Part shown: positions 52,151 through 60,845 of the stretch, one piece after another | Numbering within the stretch: the first letter of the stretch is position 1 | Layout of the letters: each line of letters begins with the position of its first letter | Assembly (NCBI RefSeq): GCF_003201955.1 | Contig: NZ_QJJM01000015.1 | Coordinates: forward strand, 31,670 to 95,669 | Reading direction: 5' to 3' | DNA: 64,000 nucleotides | Source of the DNA: Blastomonas natatoria | GTDB lineage: Bacteria; Pseudomonadota; Alphaproteobacteria; Sphingomonadales; Sphingomonadaceae | The notes under the pieces: generated by a model | Database searches by the model: none | Seen by the model: only the letters and a program-made list of their open reading frames with translations | Told to the model about the DNA's origin: nothing | Made by a program: the position numbers and the translations under genes

Positions 52151-53226
52151 GCAGTTTGCGGGTAGGTGGCGACAAGGCGGCGCTCGGTCAGCCAGCGGTT
52201 GAGAAACGTGCGCCATGGCTCGGGGCGAAAGCCGCGCTGCCGGTTTGCAGAACCGATCGCCCAGAGCAATTCGAACTGCTCGAACAATGTGGCATAAGCA
52301 TCGCGCAATCGCGTCCGGCTGTCCCAGATGTGGGTGGCCTCGGCCCCCGCCCCGTTGATCTCGACAATCGTCAAATCCTCGCCGCGTCGGAACGCCTCGA
52401 AATCGGCGAACCGGACATCGAAGCGGCCGAACCAGAATTCGGGAATGTCTCGCGCAATCGCGTCGAATTGCCGCTCGAGCGCATCGGTGATATGGCGCGC
52501 GCCATTCCGGAAGATCGCGCCGCGACTGTGGCTGCCTGCAAACGCGAGCCGGACCCGCTCTCCCAATGGCAGAACCGTATCGAGCCGATCCGTATGACGG
52601 GGAAAGTAAAGATGCGAGAGTTCTCCAGCGCGGGGATCGCGCAGGATCAGGTCACGCAGCGTGGAAACCCCATCGCCTTCGACGTGCGGGAAATGCTTGA
52701 GCGTCAATGAAAAGATGCGCCCGCGTTCGGCTCCTGGACGGCGGATGTAAAACACACCAGCCTCGCCCTCGACGTCAATGAGCTTCTGGAGGACGATGGT
52801 CTGCCCGACCGGAAAGTCGGCGAGATACTGCTCCATCTCGACATCGTTCCGGATCGGGCGTACGCCCGCGCCGCGACACCCCAGATCGGGCTTCGCGACC
52901 ACCGGGAGAGACAGCCCGACACGATCGAGCGCAGCCAGCGCCTCGGCAACACCAGCCGGCCCCGTACCGCGCACGACGGTCGTGAATGGCGCGATCCAGC
53001 GGCGTGCGTCATCGCCCGCACCATGCAAGACGTGGCTCTTCGATTCGCCGACCAGGCCGCTTGCCGGCAATCCGGGATTCGCGATCAGCGGCAGCCGAAC
53101 CCCGCGATACCTAAGCGCGAGCCATACCGCCCAAATCCAGACCGGTATGTAAAACAGCTTTGGCGACCAGAATTCGAAATATGAAAGCGGCGGTGCCGGA
53201 TCGAGTGGAGGCATTGCGATGGTCAT
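52147..53226 (-). CDS. ATP-grasp family ligase of unknown substrate
   Basis: A 359-residue ATP-grasp-like protein. A membrane-associated-looking N-terminus (FEFWSPKLFYIPVWIWAVWLALRY) is followed by LPVVAKPDLGCRGAGVRPI, the ATP-grasp beta-hairpin lysine region, QKLIDVEGEAGVFYI, and EFWFGRFDVRFADFEAFRRGEDLTIVEINGAGAEATHIWD, where the metal-binding Asp/Glu/Asn triad should lie. ATP-grasp enzymes join a carboxylate to an amine or thiol through an acyl phosphate. It is coupled by 4-base overlaps to a lipoprotein hydrolase upstream and a serine hydrolase downstream. Making and cleaving an amide or ester metabolite is inferred. The ATG at 53226 fits the coupling. Confidence 0.75.
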   Translation of the reverse strand: MTIAMPPLDPAPPLSYFEFWSPKLFYIPVWIWAVWLALRYRGVRLPLIANPGLPASGLVGESKSHVLHGAGDDARRWIAPFTTVVRGTGPAGVAEALAALDRVGLSLPVVAKPDLGCRGAGVRPIRNDVEMEQYLADFPVGQTIVLQKLIDVEGEAGVFYIRRPGAERGRIFSLTLKHFPHVEGDGVSTLRDLILRDPRAGELSHLYFPRHTDRLDTVLPLGERVRLAFAGSHSRGAIFRNGARHITDALERQFDAIARDIPEFWFGRFDVRFADFEAFRRGEDLTIVEINGAGAEATHIWDSRTRLRDAYATLFEQFELLWAIGSANRQRGFRPEPWRTFLNRWLTERRLVATYPQTA

Positions 53227-54044
53227 GCGGCGACCATTGCTGCAATCGCTGCTTCGATTTTCGGGCGATGTTCCCAAGGCAGGAAATGATTCTGTTCGGG
53301 AAGCACCTCGACCCGAAGCGGAATGGCACGGGTAAACCGCGACCGCATGAAATCGACATTGGCGACAGGAACGAGCGTGTCGGCGGTGCCATGGATAATG
53401 GTCACTGGAATATCGACTTCGACAAGATGCGGGGCCATCACCTCGAGATCGCGCTTGAGTGCGATGAGCTCGCGATTGGCATTCCGCAAACTGCGCGGCA
53501 GCATGCCTCTGACGCCCCACCACTCGCCGACCGGCTGCATGGGATGGATCCGTTCGAGCGCAGGATCGAGCGAGCCCGCGAGAATGATAATGCCGCCGAT
53601 CCGGCCGGGCTGATCGATTGCAGCGCGCACGACAATCGGTCCGCCAAGCGAATGCCCGACAAGGATCGGCAGTCCGCCCGGTCGCGCATCGAGCAGCGAT
53701 GCGAGTGCGAGCACCTGACGCTTGAGCGATGGTTCGGCGCGGTCAGGCGCCGTTGCCCCAAATCCTGGACGATCGATCGCGATATATTCGAGCCCCGCAG
53801 GGACGTTGAGAAGAAAATCGGCCCAGCCGATGGCCTCACCTGGCGTACCGTGAACGAAGATGATGCGACGTCCGTCGCGCGCCCCGGCGCGCAAATAGCT
53901 CACGCGCGTACCTTTCATCCCGGTTACGCTAATGGATGCGCGTTCGATTCGCGCGACATCGGCCTTGCTCGCCGACGGGCCAGGTGGCATCGAGCATCCG
54001 CCGCCGATCAATAACGCCGCAGCAGTAAGCGTCCGCAAAAGCAT
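53223..54044 (-). CDS. Alpha/beta hydrolase, predicted lipoprotein
   Basis: A 273-residue alpha/beta hydrolase with a lipoprotein signal (LLIGGGC, Cys17), so it is probably anchored facing the periplasm. FVHGTPGEAIGWADFL, DRPGFGATAP, LVGHSLGGPIVV (nucleophile Ser) and LPEQNHFLPWEHRP (catalytic His) are present. The ATG at 54044 shares its A with the TPR gene stop (TGATG); a GTG one codon earlier is also possible. It is the second gene of the coupled cassette. Confidence 0.82.
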   Translation of the reverse strand: MLLRTLTAAALLIGGGCSMPPGPSASKADVARIERASISVTGMKGTRVSYLRAGARDGRRIIFVHGTPGEAIGWADFLLNVPAGLEYIAIDRPGFGATAPDRAEPSLKRQVLALASLLDARPGGLPILVGHSLGGPIVVRAAIDQPGRIGGIIILAGSLDPALERIHPMQPVGEWWGVRGMLPRSLRNANRELIALKRDLEVMAPHLVEVDIPVTIIHGTADTLVPVANVDFMRSRFTRAIPLRVEVLPEQNHFLPWEHRPKIEAAIAAMVAA

Positions 54045-55264
54045 CACGCCGCGAACTCGAGCGTCGAGCGACCCTCGGCGCGGGCACTTTTGCGCATGTC
54101 GGCGAAAAGCTGGCGCTGAACGTTGCTACCGCCGAGGCGCCACAGCTCAGGTGCGACTGTGTCGAGCAACTGCGTCGCCGTTATCCAGTCGCGCCGCGCA
54201 AATGCAACGATTGCCTCAGCCGCCCTCAAGGCAGTCCTCCGGACCCGACTTCCGTTCCGGGCGGCGATGCGCAGTGCGTTGAGCAAATCGGTGACTGCGC
54301 TATCGTCGCCGACGCGCGCAAGCGCATAAGCATAATGCAGGTCGAGAAATCCGTCGATCGCGTCGCTGCGCCGCGGCCGCACATAATGTGCAACATCTAC
54401 CCAGCGATCGCCGACATCGACGCCTGCGAGGTCCAGCCTTGCGAGCAACGAAACGGCATTGATCTGATCCTGTACATAATCTTTGCGCACCGCCCAGACC
54501 CGCTCGTGATACAGCGCCAGCGCACCATCGCGATCTCCAAGTGCAAGATGGAACAAAGCGGCGTGCCACCAATTATGCGTATAGAGGAACGAGGTGCAGT
54601 TCGACCATGCGTCGGCATGCTGCCGCATCCATAATCGGCCTTCGTCAAACCGCCCGCCCACGTCCATGGCGTGCGCAAGCGCGTGATGCGCCCACGGATC
54701 AGGTGCGATCTCGATTGCCGCGCGCGCCGCACGCTCGGCCGCAGCAGGGTCGCCGGTTTGATCGTGCGCAAAGGCCAGCATGCCGAGTACCCGCGCGTCA
54801 TCGGGCACTGCCACAGCGACAGGCTTGATAGCCGCCAGCATCGCGTCCGCCTGCCCCGTCGAAAAGAGCAGATACTGAACGAGCTTTACCGCAAACAGAT
54901 CGCGCGGGTTGGAGGCGACCCAGAGTTTAAGGCATCGAATTGCGCGAGCAATATCGCCGGCCGCCCAAAACGAGATAGCCGAAATCAGGCTACGCTCGCG
55001 CACTGTCCCGGTTTGCATCTGGACCGCAATGTCGATCAGGTTTCGCGCCTGACCATGCCCTTCCCTTGTCGAACGGAAAAGGTGAAGCGCCGCAGCATAG
55101 GCAGTTGCAAGCCCACAATCAGGATCCAGCGGCAGGGCATCGAACAGCGCTGCCGCTTGGTTGCCATAGTTCAGCACCTCCTCTTCAAAGGCATGCGTTG
55201 CATACGCAAGTGCTTGCGAAGAAGTCGTTACCGGCATGCCGCGAGGGGTCAGGAAGAGAGTCAT
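54044..55264 (-). CDS. Tetratricopeptide-repeat protein, TTC38-like
   Basis: A 406-residue all-helical repeat protein. LDPDCGLATAYAAALHLFR, DIARAIRCLKLWVASNPRDLFAVKLVQYLLFSTG, GMLAFAHDQTGDPAAAERAARAAIEIAPDPWAHHALAHAMDVGGRFDEG and HNWWHAALFHLALGDRDGALALY recall the TTC38 family. The function of this family is not established; it probably binds a protein or peptide partner. The ATG at 55264 (MTLFLTPRG) was chosen over upstream in-frame codons because those lie in an AraC-like remnant in another frame. It leads the coupled four-gene cassette. Confidence 0.78.
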   Translation of the reverse strand: MTLFLTPRGMPVTTSSQALAYATHAFEEEVLNYGNQAAALFDALPLDPDCGLATAYAAALHLFRSTREGHGQARNLIDIAVQMQTGTVRERSLISAISFWAAGDIARAIRCLKLWVASNPRDLFAVKLVQYLLFSTGQADAMLAAIKPVAVAVPDDARVLGMLAFAHDQTGDPAAAERAARAAIEIAPDPWAHHALAHAMDVGGRFDEGRLWMRQHADAWSNCTSFLYTHNWWHAALFHLALGDRDGALALYHERVWAVRKDYVQDQINAVSLLARLDLAGVDVGDRWVDVAHYVRPRRSDAIDGFLDLHYAYALARVGDDSAVTDLLNALRIAARNGSRVRRTALRAAEAIVAFARRDWITATQLLDTVAPELWRLGGSNVQRQLFADMRKSARAEGRSTLEFAA

Positions 55265-55550
55265 GATCGATGCACTTTCAATTCCGGAGCGACAGGGTCT
55301 TGCATGATCTTGCGCGCGCGCAACGCGGAATGCCGAGTATCGGATGCATATGCGGCCGGCGTCAAGCCGATGCGTTGGCGGAACCGCCGCGTAATGTGAT
55401 TCTGATCGACAAAGGCGCAGGCGACAGCGACCTGCGCGGCCAGGTTGATCGTGCGGACCTGGCCCGGCAGGTTTTTCAACCCCTGTGCATCTTGCATGAT
55501 TTGCTCGATGCCAAGATCGCGATGCTGATGAAAATTGGCGCGCTCGGCCG
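55265..55550 (-). pseudogene. AraC-family regulator remnant (C-terminal HTH)
   Basis: The frame LAAQVAVACAFVDQNHITRRFRQRIGLTPAAYASDTR matches the second helix-turn-helix and the FRQRxGLTPxAY end of AraC/XylS regulators. The N-terminal part and the ligand domain are missing, and the frame runs on from the antisense of the DedA gene. It sits directly upstream of the TPR cassette, so an intact AraC may once have controlled it. Confidence 0.6.
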
Positions 55551-56150
55551 TCACGCAACGCCCCTCATGTGTAGCTGACGACCAACAATATGCGATACGA
55601 CTCGCGGTGCGACGGCCATCGTGGTGATCAGCCCGGCAGGAAGCACCCAGCCGAACATGCCGAGATGCGAAATCCCGGCGCTGCCAAGGGTGGCCGCCGC
55701 CCAGTACAACCCTGGGGTCCATACCAGCGTCGACATCACGATCACCGCTGAAAACGCGCGAAACGGGATATTGAGAGACCCTGCGGCGGCAAAGACCGGC
55801 AGGCGAAGTCCAGGCGTAAACCGCGCGACCAGCACCACCGCGAGCGCATATTGGCCCATCCAGTCGCGCACCGGCTTGAGCGCGTCTCTGTTTAGAAACC
55901 GCGCCACGATCGGAACATGCGCGGCGCGGTTGGCAATCCCATAGACGGCCAAGTCTCCCAATATGGTGCCTGCAACCAGAGCCGCGACGGCAGTCGTGGC
56001 ATCGACCGCCAAGTGCGAAGCAATCAAGGCTGTCGTTACGGTCGCGACATCTTCGAGAATAAATGTGGCGGTCATGATGATGAAAACCAGAAGCAACGGC
56101 TGATGTGCGACCGCCATCAGCCCGCAGGTGAGAATCATGCTTGCATCCAC
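55551..56150 (-). CDS. DedA/SNARE-associated family membrane protein
   Basis: A 199-residue membrane protein of the DedA superfamily, members of which move phospholipids or carrier lipids across the membrane. It has about five hydrophobic segments, the FILEDVATVTTALIASHLAV opening with the family's acidic residue, GTILGDLAVYGIANRA and VVLVARFTPGLRLPVFAAAGSLNIPFRAFSAVI, where the VARFTPGLR motif is the DedA arginine signature. It is on the same strand as the TPR cassette, about 285 bases upstream of it. Confidence 0.87.
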   Translation of the reverse strand: MDASMILTCGLMAVAHQPLLLVFIIMTATFILEDVATVTTALIASHLAVDATTAVAALVAGTILGDLAVYGIANRAAHVPIVARFLNRDALKPVRDWMGQYALAVVLVARFTPGLRLPVFAAAGSLNIPFRAFSAVIVMSTLVWTPGLYWAAATLGSAGISHLGMFGWVLPAGLITTMAVAPRVVSHIVGRQLHMRGVA

Positions 56151-56350
56151 GTCATCTGCTCCCGGTGCTGGCCCCTGCCACGAACTGCCAGAATGCTTTG
56201 CCCGCTAATGCGACTGACTGGAAATGCTAGGTCTCAATCCTTTCGATAGCACGCGTGCATGGCGCACGCTGAAACAACATACAGCTTGTGCATGAAACTG
56301 ATAGAATCGACGCGCTTTCCTTTCCGGAACCGATGCGCCATTTTCGGAAC

Positions 56351-56995
56351 ATGACAAACGCACTTCGCCTTTCCGACCTGCCCCACGAATGCCGGGATAC
56401 AACGCCCGAGTGGACCTCGGTGTATGACGCTTTCGTGGCCAAGCTGCGCGACGGCGCGGTGGCCGCCACCGCGCCGAAAAACGGCGAGACATTTCCCGAC
56501 TTTTGCCTTCCCGACGCGTTTGGCCATTACCGTTCGCTTGCCGAACTGGTTGCAGACGGCCCGATTGTGCTGAGCTTCAATCGTGGCGGCTGGTGCTCCG
56601 CTTGTCGCGGCGAGCTCAGCGCATGGGGCGAACGCCGTGAGGTGCTCGCCGCGGCCGGCGGACGTTTGGTGACGATTACCGGCGAAGTCGGCGGGCGGGC
56701 GGCTCAGCTTCTCGATCTGGTGGGGCCTGAAGCGACGATATTGTGCGATATCGACCACGGGCTGGCGCTTGCGGTAGGGCTCGCCTTCCGGTGCGATGCG
56801 CACCTTCAGGCGCGATACCTGGCGTGCGGCCTTGATCTTGCGGATATTTATGGCGGAAATGGCTGGATCTTGCCAGTGCCTGCAACCTTTGTGATCGACC
56901 GCGACCAGTCGGTGCGGTTTGCCTTCGCCGACCCCGATTTCCGCATCCGCGCCGATCCTGACGAGGTTTTCGCAATTGTCTCAGCGATCGGTTGA
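56351..56995 (+). CDS. Peroxiredoxin-like (AhpC/TSA) protein
   Basis: A 214-residue thioredoxin-fold protein. NGETFPDFCLPDAFGHYRSLAELVADGPIVLSFNRGGWCSACRGEL shows the peroxiredoxin fold with a GGWCSAC (CxxC) active site, as in the peroxiredoxin-like group that keeps two cysteines. ATFVIDRDQSVRFAF is the later strand-turn motif. It probably reduces peroxides or thiols in the cytoplasm. The start is uncertain (56351, 56333 or 56288). It is convergent with the LysR gene. Confidence 0.82.
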   Translation: MTNALRLSDLPHECRDTTPEWTSVYDAFVAKLRDGAVAATAPKNGETFPDFCLPDAFGHYRSLAELVADGPIVLSFNRGGWCSACRGELSAWGERREVLAAAGGRLVTITGEVGGRAAQLLDLVGPEATILCDIDHGLALAVGLAFRCDAHLQARYLACGLDLADIYGGNGWILPVPATFVIDRDQSVRFAFADPDFRIRADPDEVFAIVSAIG

Positions 56996-57011
56996 ACGCC
57001 AGCGCCATTGG

Positions 57012-57890
57012 CTATCGATCAGGCCAGCTTCGCGCGCGTGCAGCTCTGATGAAGGCATCGGCTGCCGGTGATCGTTGCCGACCCGCGATCCCCGCCAGAA
57101 TCACTGGCGCAATAAGTCCGTCATCGATCAGAGCCACTGAACACAACCGGTCGTCAAGCGACATCGGCTTCGGCAGCAGCGTGCAGCCCAGCCCGGCAAG
57201 CAGCAGACGTTCGATTTGCCCCGGACCTGACACTTTGTGACGGAAGGAAATTTCAATGCCAGCCGCTTCGGCAGCCGCGCGCAGCCGCGCTACCGATTCG
57301 GTTCCACAATCGATCCAAGATTCCTCGGCAAGATCAACGATCGACGCGTCGAGCCGATCAGCCAGCCGGTGATCACCGCGCGCGAAAAACCGATACCGCT
57401 GGACAAACAATGGCCAGGTATTGAGGCGATCATGTTCCCCCGCCGGGGCCTCGATCATGATCAGATCGAGATCGCCCTTGAACGCGAGTTCGAGCAGTTT
57501 TTCCGAACTGCCGTCCGTCATCGATAGCGCGAATCCCGATAGGCCGCTCGCCACTTCGGACAGGACGGCGTGCAGTCCGTCGGTTTCGACCGACGACGCA
57601 ATGCCGAGATGCAACGGTGCCACCTGCGCTTTGCCGATCCCTTTGGCGAGTGCTTTGGCGGCCTGCGCTGCTTCATAGGTCTGATCGAGGAACGGCAGCA
57701 TTTGGCGGCCAAGGTCGGTCAAATGCGTCCGCGCGCGTTCGCGGCGGAACAGCAGGCCGCCTAGCTCGTCCTCGAGCTTCTGGACCGCGCGGGTCAATGA
57801 GGGCTGGGTGACATTGCACTCGTCTGCCGCACGCGTAAAATTCAGCGTTCGCGCGACAGCGAGGAAATACCGAACTTGATGCATTTCCAT
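57012..57890 (-). CDS. LysR-family transcriptional regulator
   Basis: A 292-residue LysR regulator: MEMHQVRYFLAVARTLNFTRAADECNVTQPSLTRAVQKLEDELGGLLFRRER is the canonical winged HTH, followed by a periplasmic-binding-protein-like effector domain (LHLGIASSVETDGLHAVL). It is divergent from the OlsA-like acyltransferase gene, with 297 bases between, so it may control that gene. MLLPF and GLGCTLLPKPM segments are typical. Confidence 0.93.
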   Translation of the reverse strand: MEMHQVRYFLAVARTLNFTRAADECNVTQPSLTRAVQKLEDELGGLLFRRERARTHLTDLGRQMLPFLDQTYEAAQAAKALAKGIGKAQVAPLHLGIASSVETDGLHAVLSEVASGLSGFALSMTDGSSEKLLELAFKGDLDLIMIEAPAGEHDRLNTWPLFVQRYRFFARGDHRLADRLDASIVDLAEESWIDCGTESVARLRAAAEAAGIEISFRHKVSGPGQIERLLLAGLGCTLLPKPMSLDDRLCSVALIDDGLIAPVILAGIAGRQRSPAADAFIRAARARSWPDR

Positions 57891-58187
57891 AATTCGGGGC
57901 TCGCAAAAGCGTGTCGACCTTGTATCTCACGCGGATTTGGGTCTCTATAACAAAATAGCTATGTCTGCAGCGGCTTGCAACATGCACAAGCCCTATCGAA
58001 AGCATGGCCCGTTGGCAGTATAGCGCCAGGTCAGACATCGATAAGCCTCGAAAATTGCCCTTCCTGCCAAGGATTAAGACCATGACTGGCGCTGCCCCAG
58101 TATTCAGCCTGACAGTCGCAAAGGTTACAGCGCTTGCGTGTAGAGTGCGCGGCAAAGTGATTCTGCTCCACGCTACGAGCGATTGCG
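57891..58187. promoter_or_regulatory. Divergent intergenic region, LysR versus acyltransferase
   Basis: About 300 bases with an AT-rich patch at 57940-57965 (CTATAACAAAATAGCTATG) that could hold the LysR promoter and binding site. No small gene or RNA is recognised; the minus-strand frame at 57673-58155 is antisense to lysR for much of its length and was not called. Confidence 0.35.
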
Positions 58188-59003
58188 GTGGGCGTTAGAA
58201 CCTGTCCTGTGGGTACCCGACCGAGCGCGCCGGTTCCCGACCCGCACTGGTTAGGCGTTGTGCGTCGTTTCCGTTTCTTTGCGGCAATGATCGCCGGACT
58301 GGCGATGCTGCTGCCTCTGCGCCTGGCAACTTATCGGCTTGCGCCAAACGGGCCTTCGCGGCTGGGGATGATCTACATCCGCTTGCTTTTGTGGGGCCTG
58401 CGGATCAAGGTTTACGCCGATGGCCCGCTTGCCAGCGAAGGTTTGATTATCGCAAACCATATCAGCTGGACTGACATCCTTATCCTTGGCAGTTGCCAGC
58501 AAGCCGCATTCGTGGCGAAGTCAGAGGTTCGCGGCTGGCCCTTGCTCGGTCTGCTGGCGCGGATGCACGGCACGCTTTTTGTCCAACGCGAAGGTCGGGG
58601 ATCGGCGCAACGCCAGGTTGCAGCGCTCGCCGCTGTACTTGCCCGCGGGCCTGTGATTCTTTTCCCTGAAGGCACTACGGGGAACGGGGCGCAAGTGTTG
58701 CCGTTTCGGCCTACTCTGTTTGCTGCGGCGGCCGGTCGAACCGTTCAGCCCGTGGCGATCATCTATCGCCCGCGCAACCGAAAATGGGCGCCGGGCGAAC
58801 GCGCCGCCTTTGCCTGGGACGGCGACAAACCATTCTGGCCGCACCTCCTGACGATCGCCGCAGCCGGTCCGGTCGATTGCCGCATCGTAACGCATCGTCC
58901 GATAAGGACGGCATCGGCAGATCGAAAAGAGCTTGCGGCGGCCTGTCATCGCATTGTGTGCGACGCGCACGCTAATGCGACGAGCAATGAGGATCGCGAT
59001 TGA
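58188..59003 (+). CDS. 1-acyl-sn-glycerol-3-phosphate acyltransferase-like, candidate OlsA
   Basis: A 271-residue PlsC-type acyltransferase. A hydrophobic N-terminal anchor (FFAAMIAGLAMLLPLRLA), the NHISWTD block (HxxxxD catalytic pair), FVQREGRGSAQRQ and FPEGTTGNG (block III) are intact. Start uncertain: GTG at 58188 or 58209. OlsA acylates lyso-ornithine lipid to ornithine lipid. An OlsB-like gene lies 2.5 kb away (61543-62343), which favours that reading, but a phosphatidic-acid role cannot be excluded from sequence. Confidence 0.78.
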   Translation: MGVRTCPVGTRPSAPVPDPHWLGVVRRFRFFAAMIAGLAMLLPLRLATYRLAPNGPSRLGMIYIRLLLWGLRIKVYADGPLASEGLIIANHISWTDILILGSCQQAAFVAKSEVRGWPLLGLLARMHGTLFVQREGRGSAQRQVAALAAVLARGPVILFPEGTTGNGAQVLPFRPTLFAAAAGRTVQPVAIIYRPRNRKWAPGERAAFAWDGDKPFWPHLLTIAAAGPVDCRIVTHRPIRTASADRKELAAACHRIVCDAHANATSNEDRD

Positions 59004-59156
59004 TCCACTCGGACATCCTTCCAGTGGCAACCGTTCAAACCGACCCGATTTCGTTGGCCGCAAGCAATGGCCTCCGCGCCGTGCCGCGAAGCCGAAGGCC
59101 ACGCCGCACGACGCGGAGACAAGGAGCATCACAGGTGTCGATATGCCGCGCGTCGA

Positions 59157-59645
59157 TCAGGTGATTGCACGCCCCTTGGCAGAACCGGGTAAGATGCTTC
59201 GGATCAGATCGCGGTCGATCCAGAGCAGCGACGCCGCCGAAATCCAGACGCCGCAGGCCATTGTGAACAACAGCCCACCATCGCTGGTGCCATCGGTATC
59301 GACCACCGCGATCCCCAAAGGGGTGAAGAGGTGGAAGAAGATCGCACCCGAAATCACGCCGAGCGCGAGCAGCGCGCCAAGTGGCCGGACGCCACGCAAG
59401 CGGGGTAACAGACTGGCGAGTAACACAGCGCTGGCAACAAGTTCGGCCGTGCCGACGACATATTGCGAAGCGATCCCATCGGGCGCAAAAACCTCCGGGA
59501 GACCGAGTCCGACTGCCCAAGCGTTCAACGTCCCGAAAATATACTGCGTCTCGGGCGAATTGGTGAACTTGAAGAACAGCGATTGCACGAAAACGAAAGT
59601 TATGTACAAAACAAGTACAATCGGTATTTTTCGAGAAATTGACAT
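59157..59645 (-). CDS. DoxX-like membrane protein
   Basis: A 162-residue protein with four hydrophobic helices (LVLYITFVFVQSLFFKF; VVGTAELVASAVLLASLL; LGALLALGVISGAIFFHL; GLLFTMACGVWISAASLL), the DoxX topology. The FKFT and GTAEL segments are typical of that family. The ATG at 59645 follows CAGGAGA. Members associate with thiosulfate oxidation or with small cysteine-rich/metallophore systems, but the role here is unknown. It is adjacent to a YHS-domain gene on the same strand (36 bases). Confidence 0.75.
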   Translation of the reverse strand: MSISRKIPIVLVLYITFVFVQSLFFKFTNSPETQYIFGTLNAWAVGLGLPEVFAPDGIASQYVVGTAELVASAVLLASLLPRLRGVRPLGALLALGVISGAIFFHLFTPLGIAVVDTDGTSDGGLLFTMACGVWISAASLLWIDRDLIRSILPGSAKGRAIT

Positions 59646-59681
59646 GGCCCGGTCTCCTGGTGGTGAATAGCGCAATCGCGC

Positions 59682-60146
59682 TTATTTGGCGAGAATAGTT
59701 GGCCAGTTCTTGTTAGCCGATGCGATAAAGCCGGGGATATTCTTTTCCCACTTGTCACCGATCTCGCGGCTATAGTTCACATACAGCTTGCCGCCGACGA
59801 TTTTCCACACCTGCGGATCGCCCGATGCAGTGTATCCCTGGCTAACCGCCCATGCGCAATAGCCGCCATATTGGGGGGCAAAAGCCGCAGGGTTCGCTTT
59901 GAACTTGGCAAGGTTTGCTGCGCTCGCAAAGTAGAACTCGGCACCCTTGTACGTGGTCTTGAACGTCGCACTGCCCTTGACCGGACGACCCTGAGTGAAA
60001 TAGCCGACGGCGTCATAACCCGACAGAGCGACGTTGTCGAAGGTGCCGGTGTAGACCGGATTGGTCTTTGCATAAGCCACGCTTGGGAGCGCGGCGACGG
60101 CGATCAGGCCGCTGGCGAGGAAAGCAAGCATCTTGGGGGTACGCAT
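59682..60146 (-). CDS. Exported YHS-domain protein
   Basis: A 154-residue protein with a signal peptide (about 1-26, LPSVAYA) and a YHS domain: NVALSGYDAVGYFTQGRPVKGSATFKTTYKGAEFYFASAANLAKFKANPAAFAPQYGGYCAWAVSQG. YHS domains bind metal ions, often copper or zinc, in many contexts. The exported location and neighbours (DoxX, a secreted Cys-repeat protein) suggest periplasmic metal handling, which is inference. It is divergent from the Cys-repeat gene across about 346 bases. Confidence 0.88.
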   Translation of the reverse strand: MRTPKMLAFLASGLIAVAALPSVAYAKTNPVYTGTFDNVALSGYDAVGYFTQGRPVKGSATFKTTYKGAEFYFASAANLAKFKANPAAFAPQYGGYCAWAVSQGYTASGDPQVWKIVGGKLYVNYSREIGDKWEKNIPGFIASANKNWPTILAK

Positions 60147-60492
60147 TGGAGTGATCCTTTCAATTTAGGTCGGCAGACGAATGGGGCATCGCCTGTCGTG
60201 ACCTTCTTATGCACCGGGCATCGCGCTTGCGGAAATGCCGCTTGCCTATGCTTTCGATACGCGACTGCTTTGAACCGCCTGCTCCTGGTCGATCGAGATG
60301 CCCGTCGCGCAGCCGTGCCGATTATAGCGCCGCGATCGAACGAGCGCAGTCATCGCGTCAGGCATGAAACGGATAGCCCATCGGCATTTTCGTTGCGTCG
60401 CAACTTCGGGCATTCAGAAGGCGTCGGTTTAGGGTCGGATGGACCGAACGCCTCATCCGGCTCTTTGACCGTCTTCATTAGGAGTAATGTTC
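60147..60492. promoter_or_regulatory. Divergent intergenic region, YHS gene versus Cys-repeat gene
   Basis: 346 bases without a recognised gene. A GTTGCGTCGCAAC palindrome lies at about 60392-60404 and could be a regulatory site. AGGAG at 60480-60484 serves the Cys-repeat gene. Confidence 0.4.
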
Positions 60493-60768
60493 GTGACCAA
60501 ATCAACCCCCAACCTTCTCGCTCTCCTCGCAGTTGCCGGTGGCCTTGCAATGGCTGTGCCGACCGTGGCGCAAGCCGCAAGCCCTTGCAGCGCAGCGGCT
60601 CGCACCGTGAACCCATGTTCAGCCAACCCTTGCTCCGCGAAAAAAGCCAACCCCTGCTCGGCCAACCCCTGCTCGGCCAAGGCTAACCCTTGCTCGGCCA
60701 ACCCTTGCTCCGCCAACCCTTGCTCCGCCAACCCCTGCTCCGCGAAGAAGTCGCGCAAGCCCCGCTAA
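60493..60768 (+). CDS. Secreted cysteine-repeat protein (NPCSA repeats)
   Basis: GTG at 60493, 8 bases after AGGAG, gives a 91-residue precursor with a signal peptide (about 1-28, ending VAQA). The mature part is nearly all repeat: one SPCSA and eight NPCSA units broken by Lys/Ala linkers, with a basic tail (KKSRKPR). Nine cysteines at five-residue spacing within blocks strongly suggest metal or thiol binding outside the cytoplasm. Related NPC-repeat proteins exist in sphingomonads, from memory, but I know of no assigned function. An ATG two codons earlier is less likely because the ribosome site would be too close. Confidence 0.85.
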   Translation: MTKSTPNLLALLAVAGGLAMAVPTVAQAASPCSAAARTVNPCSANPCSAKKANPCSANPCSAKANPCSANPCSANPCSANPCSAKKSRKPR

Positions 60769-60776
60769 GAGGCGAT

Positions 60777-60817
60777 CGACGGCCGGCCTGTCTGGTCCCC
60801 CGATAGACCGGCCATCG
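60777..60817 (+). terminator. Possible terminator hairpin after the Cys-repeat gene
   Basis: GACGGCCGGCC-TGTC pairs with GATAGACCGGCCATC over about 14 positions with two mismatches, 9 bases after the stop. The tail (TTCTCCTT) is only partly T-rich, so it may be a weak terminator that lets some transcription into the next gene. Confidence 0.4.
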
Positions 60818-60845
60818 ACTTCTCCTTACCCGTTGGAATGGCCTC

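Noticed and set aside
55551..55722. Extension of the AraC-like frame upstream of 55550
   Set aside because: That part is antisense-frame readout within the DedA gene, which has clear membrane helices and the VARFTPGLR motif.
60453..60758. Minus-strand frame encoding many AEQGLAEQGLA repeats
   Set aside because: It is the exact antisense of the NPCSA repeat gene; the plus-strand frame has a signal peptide and a ribosome site.
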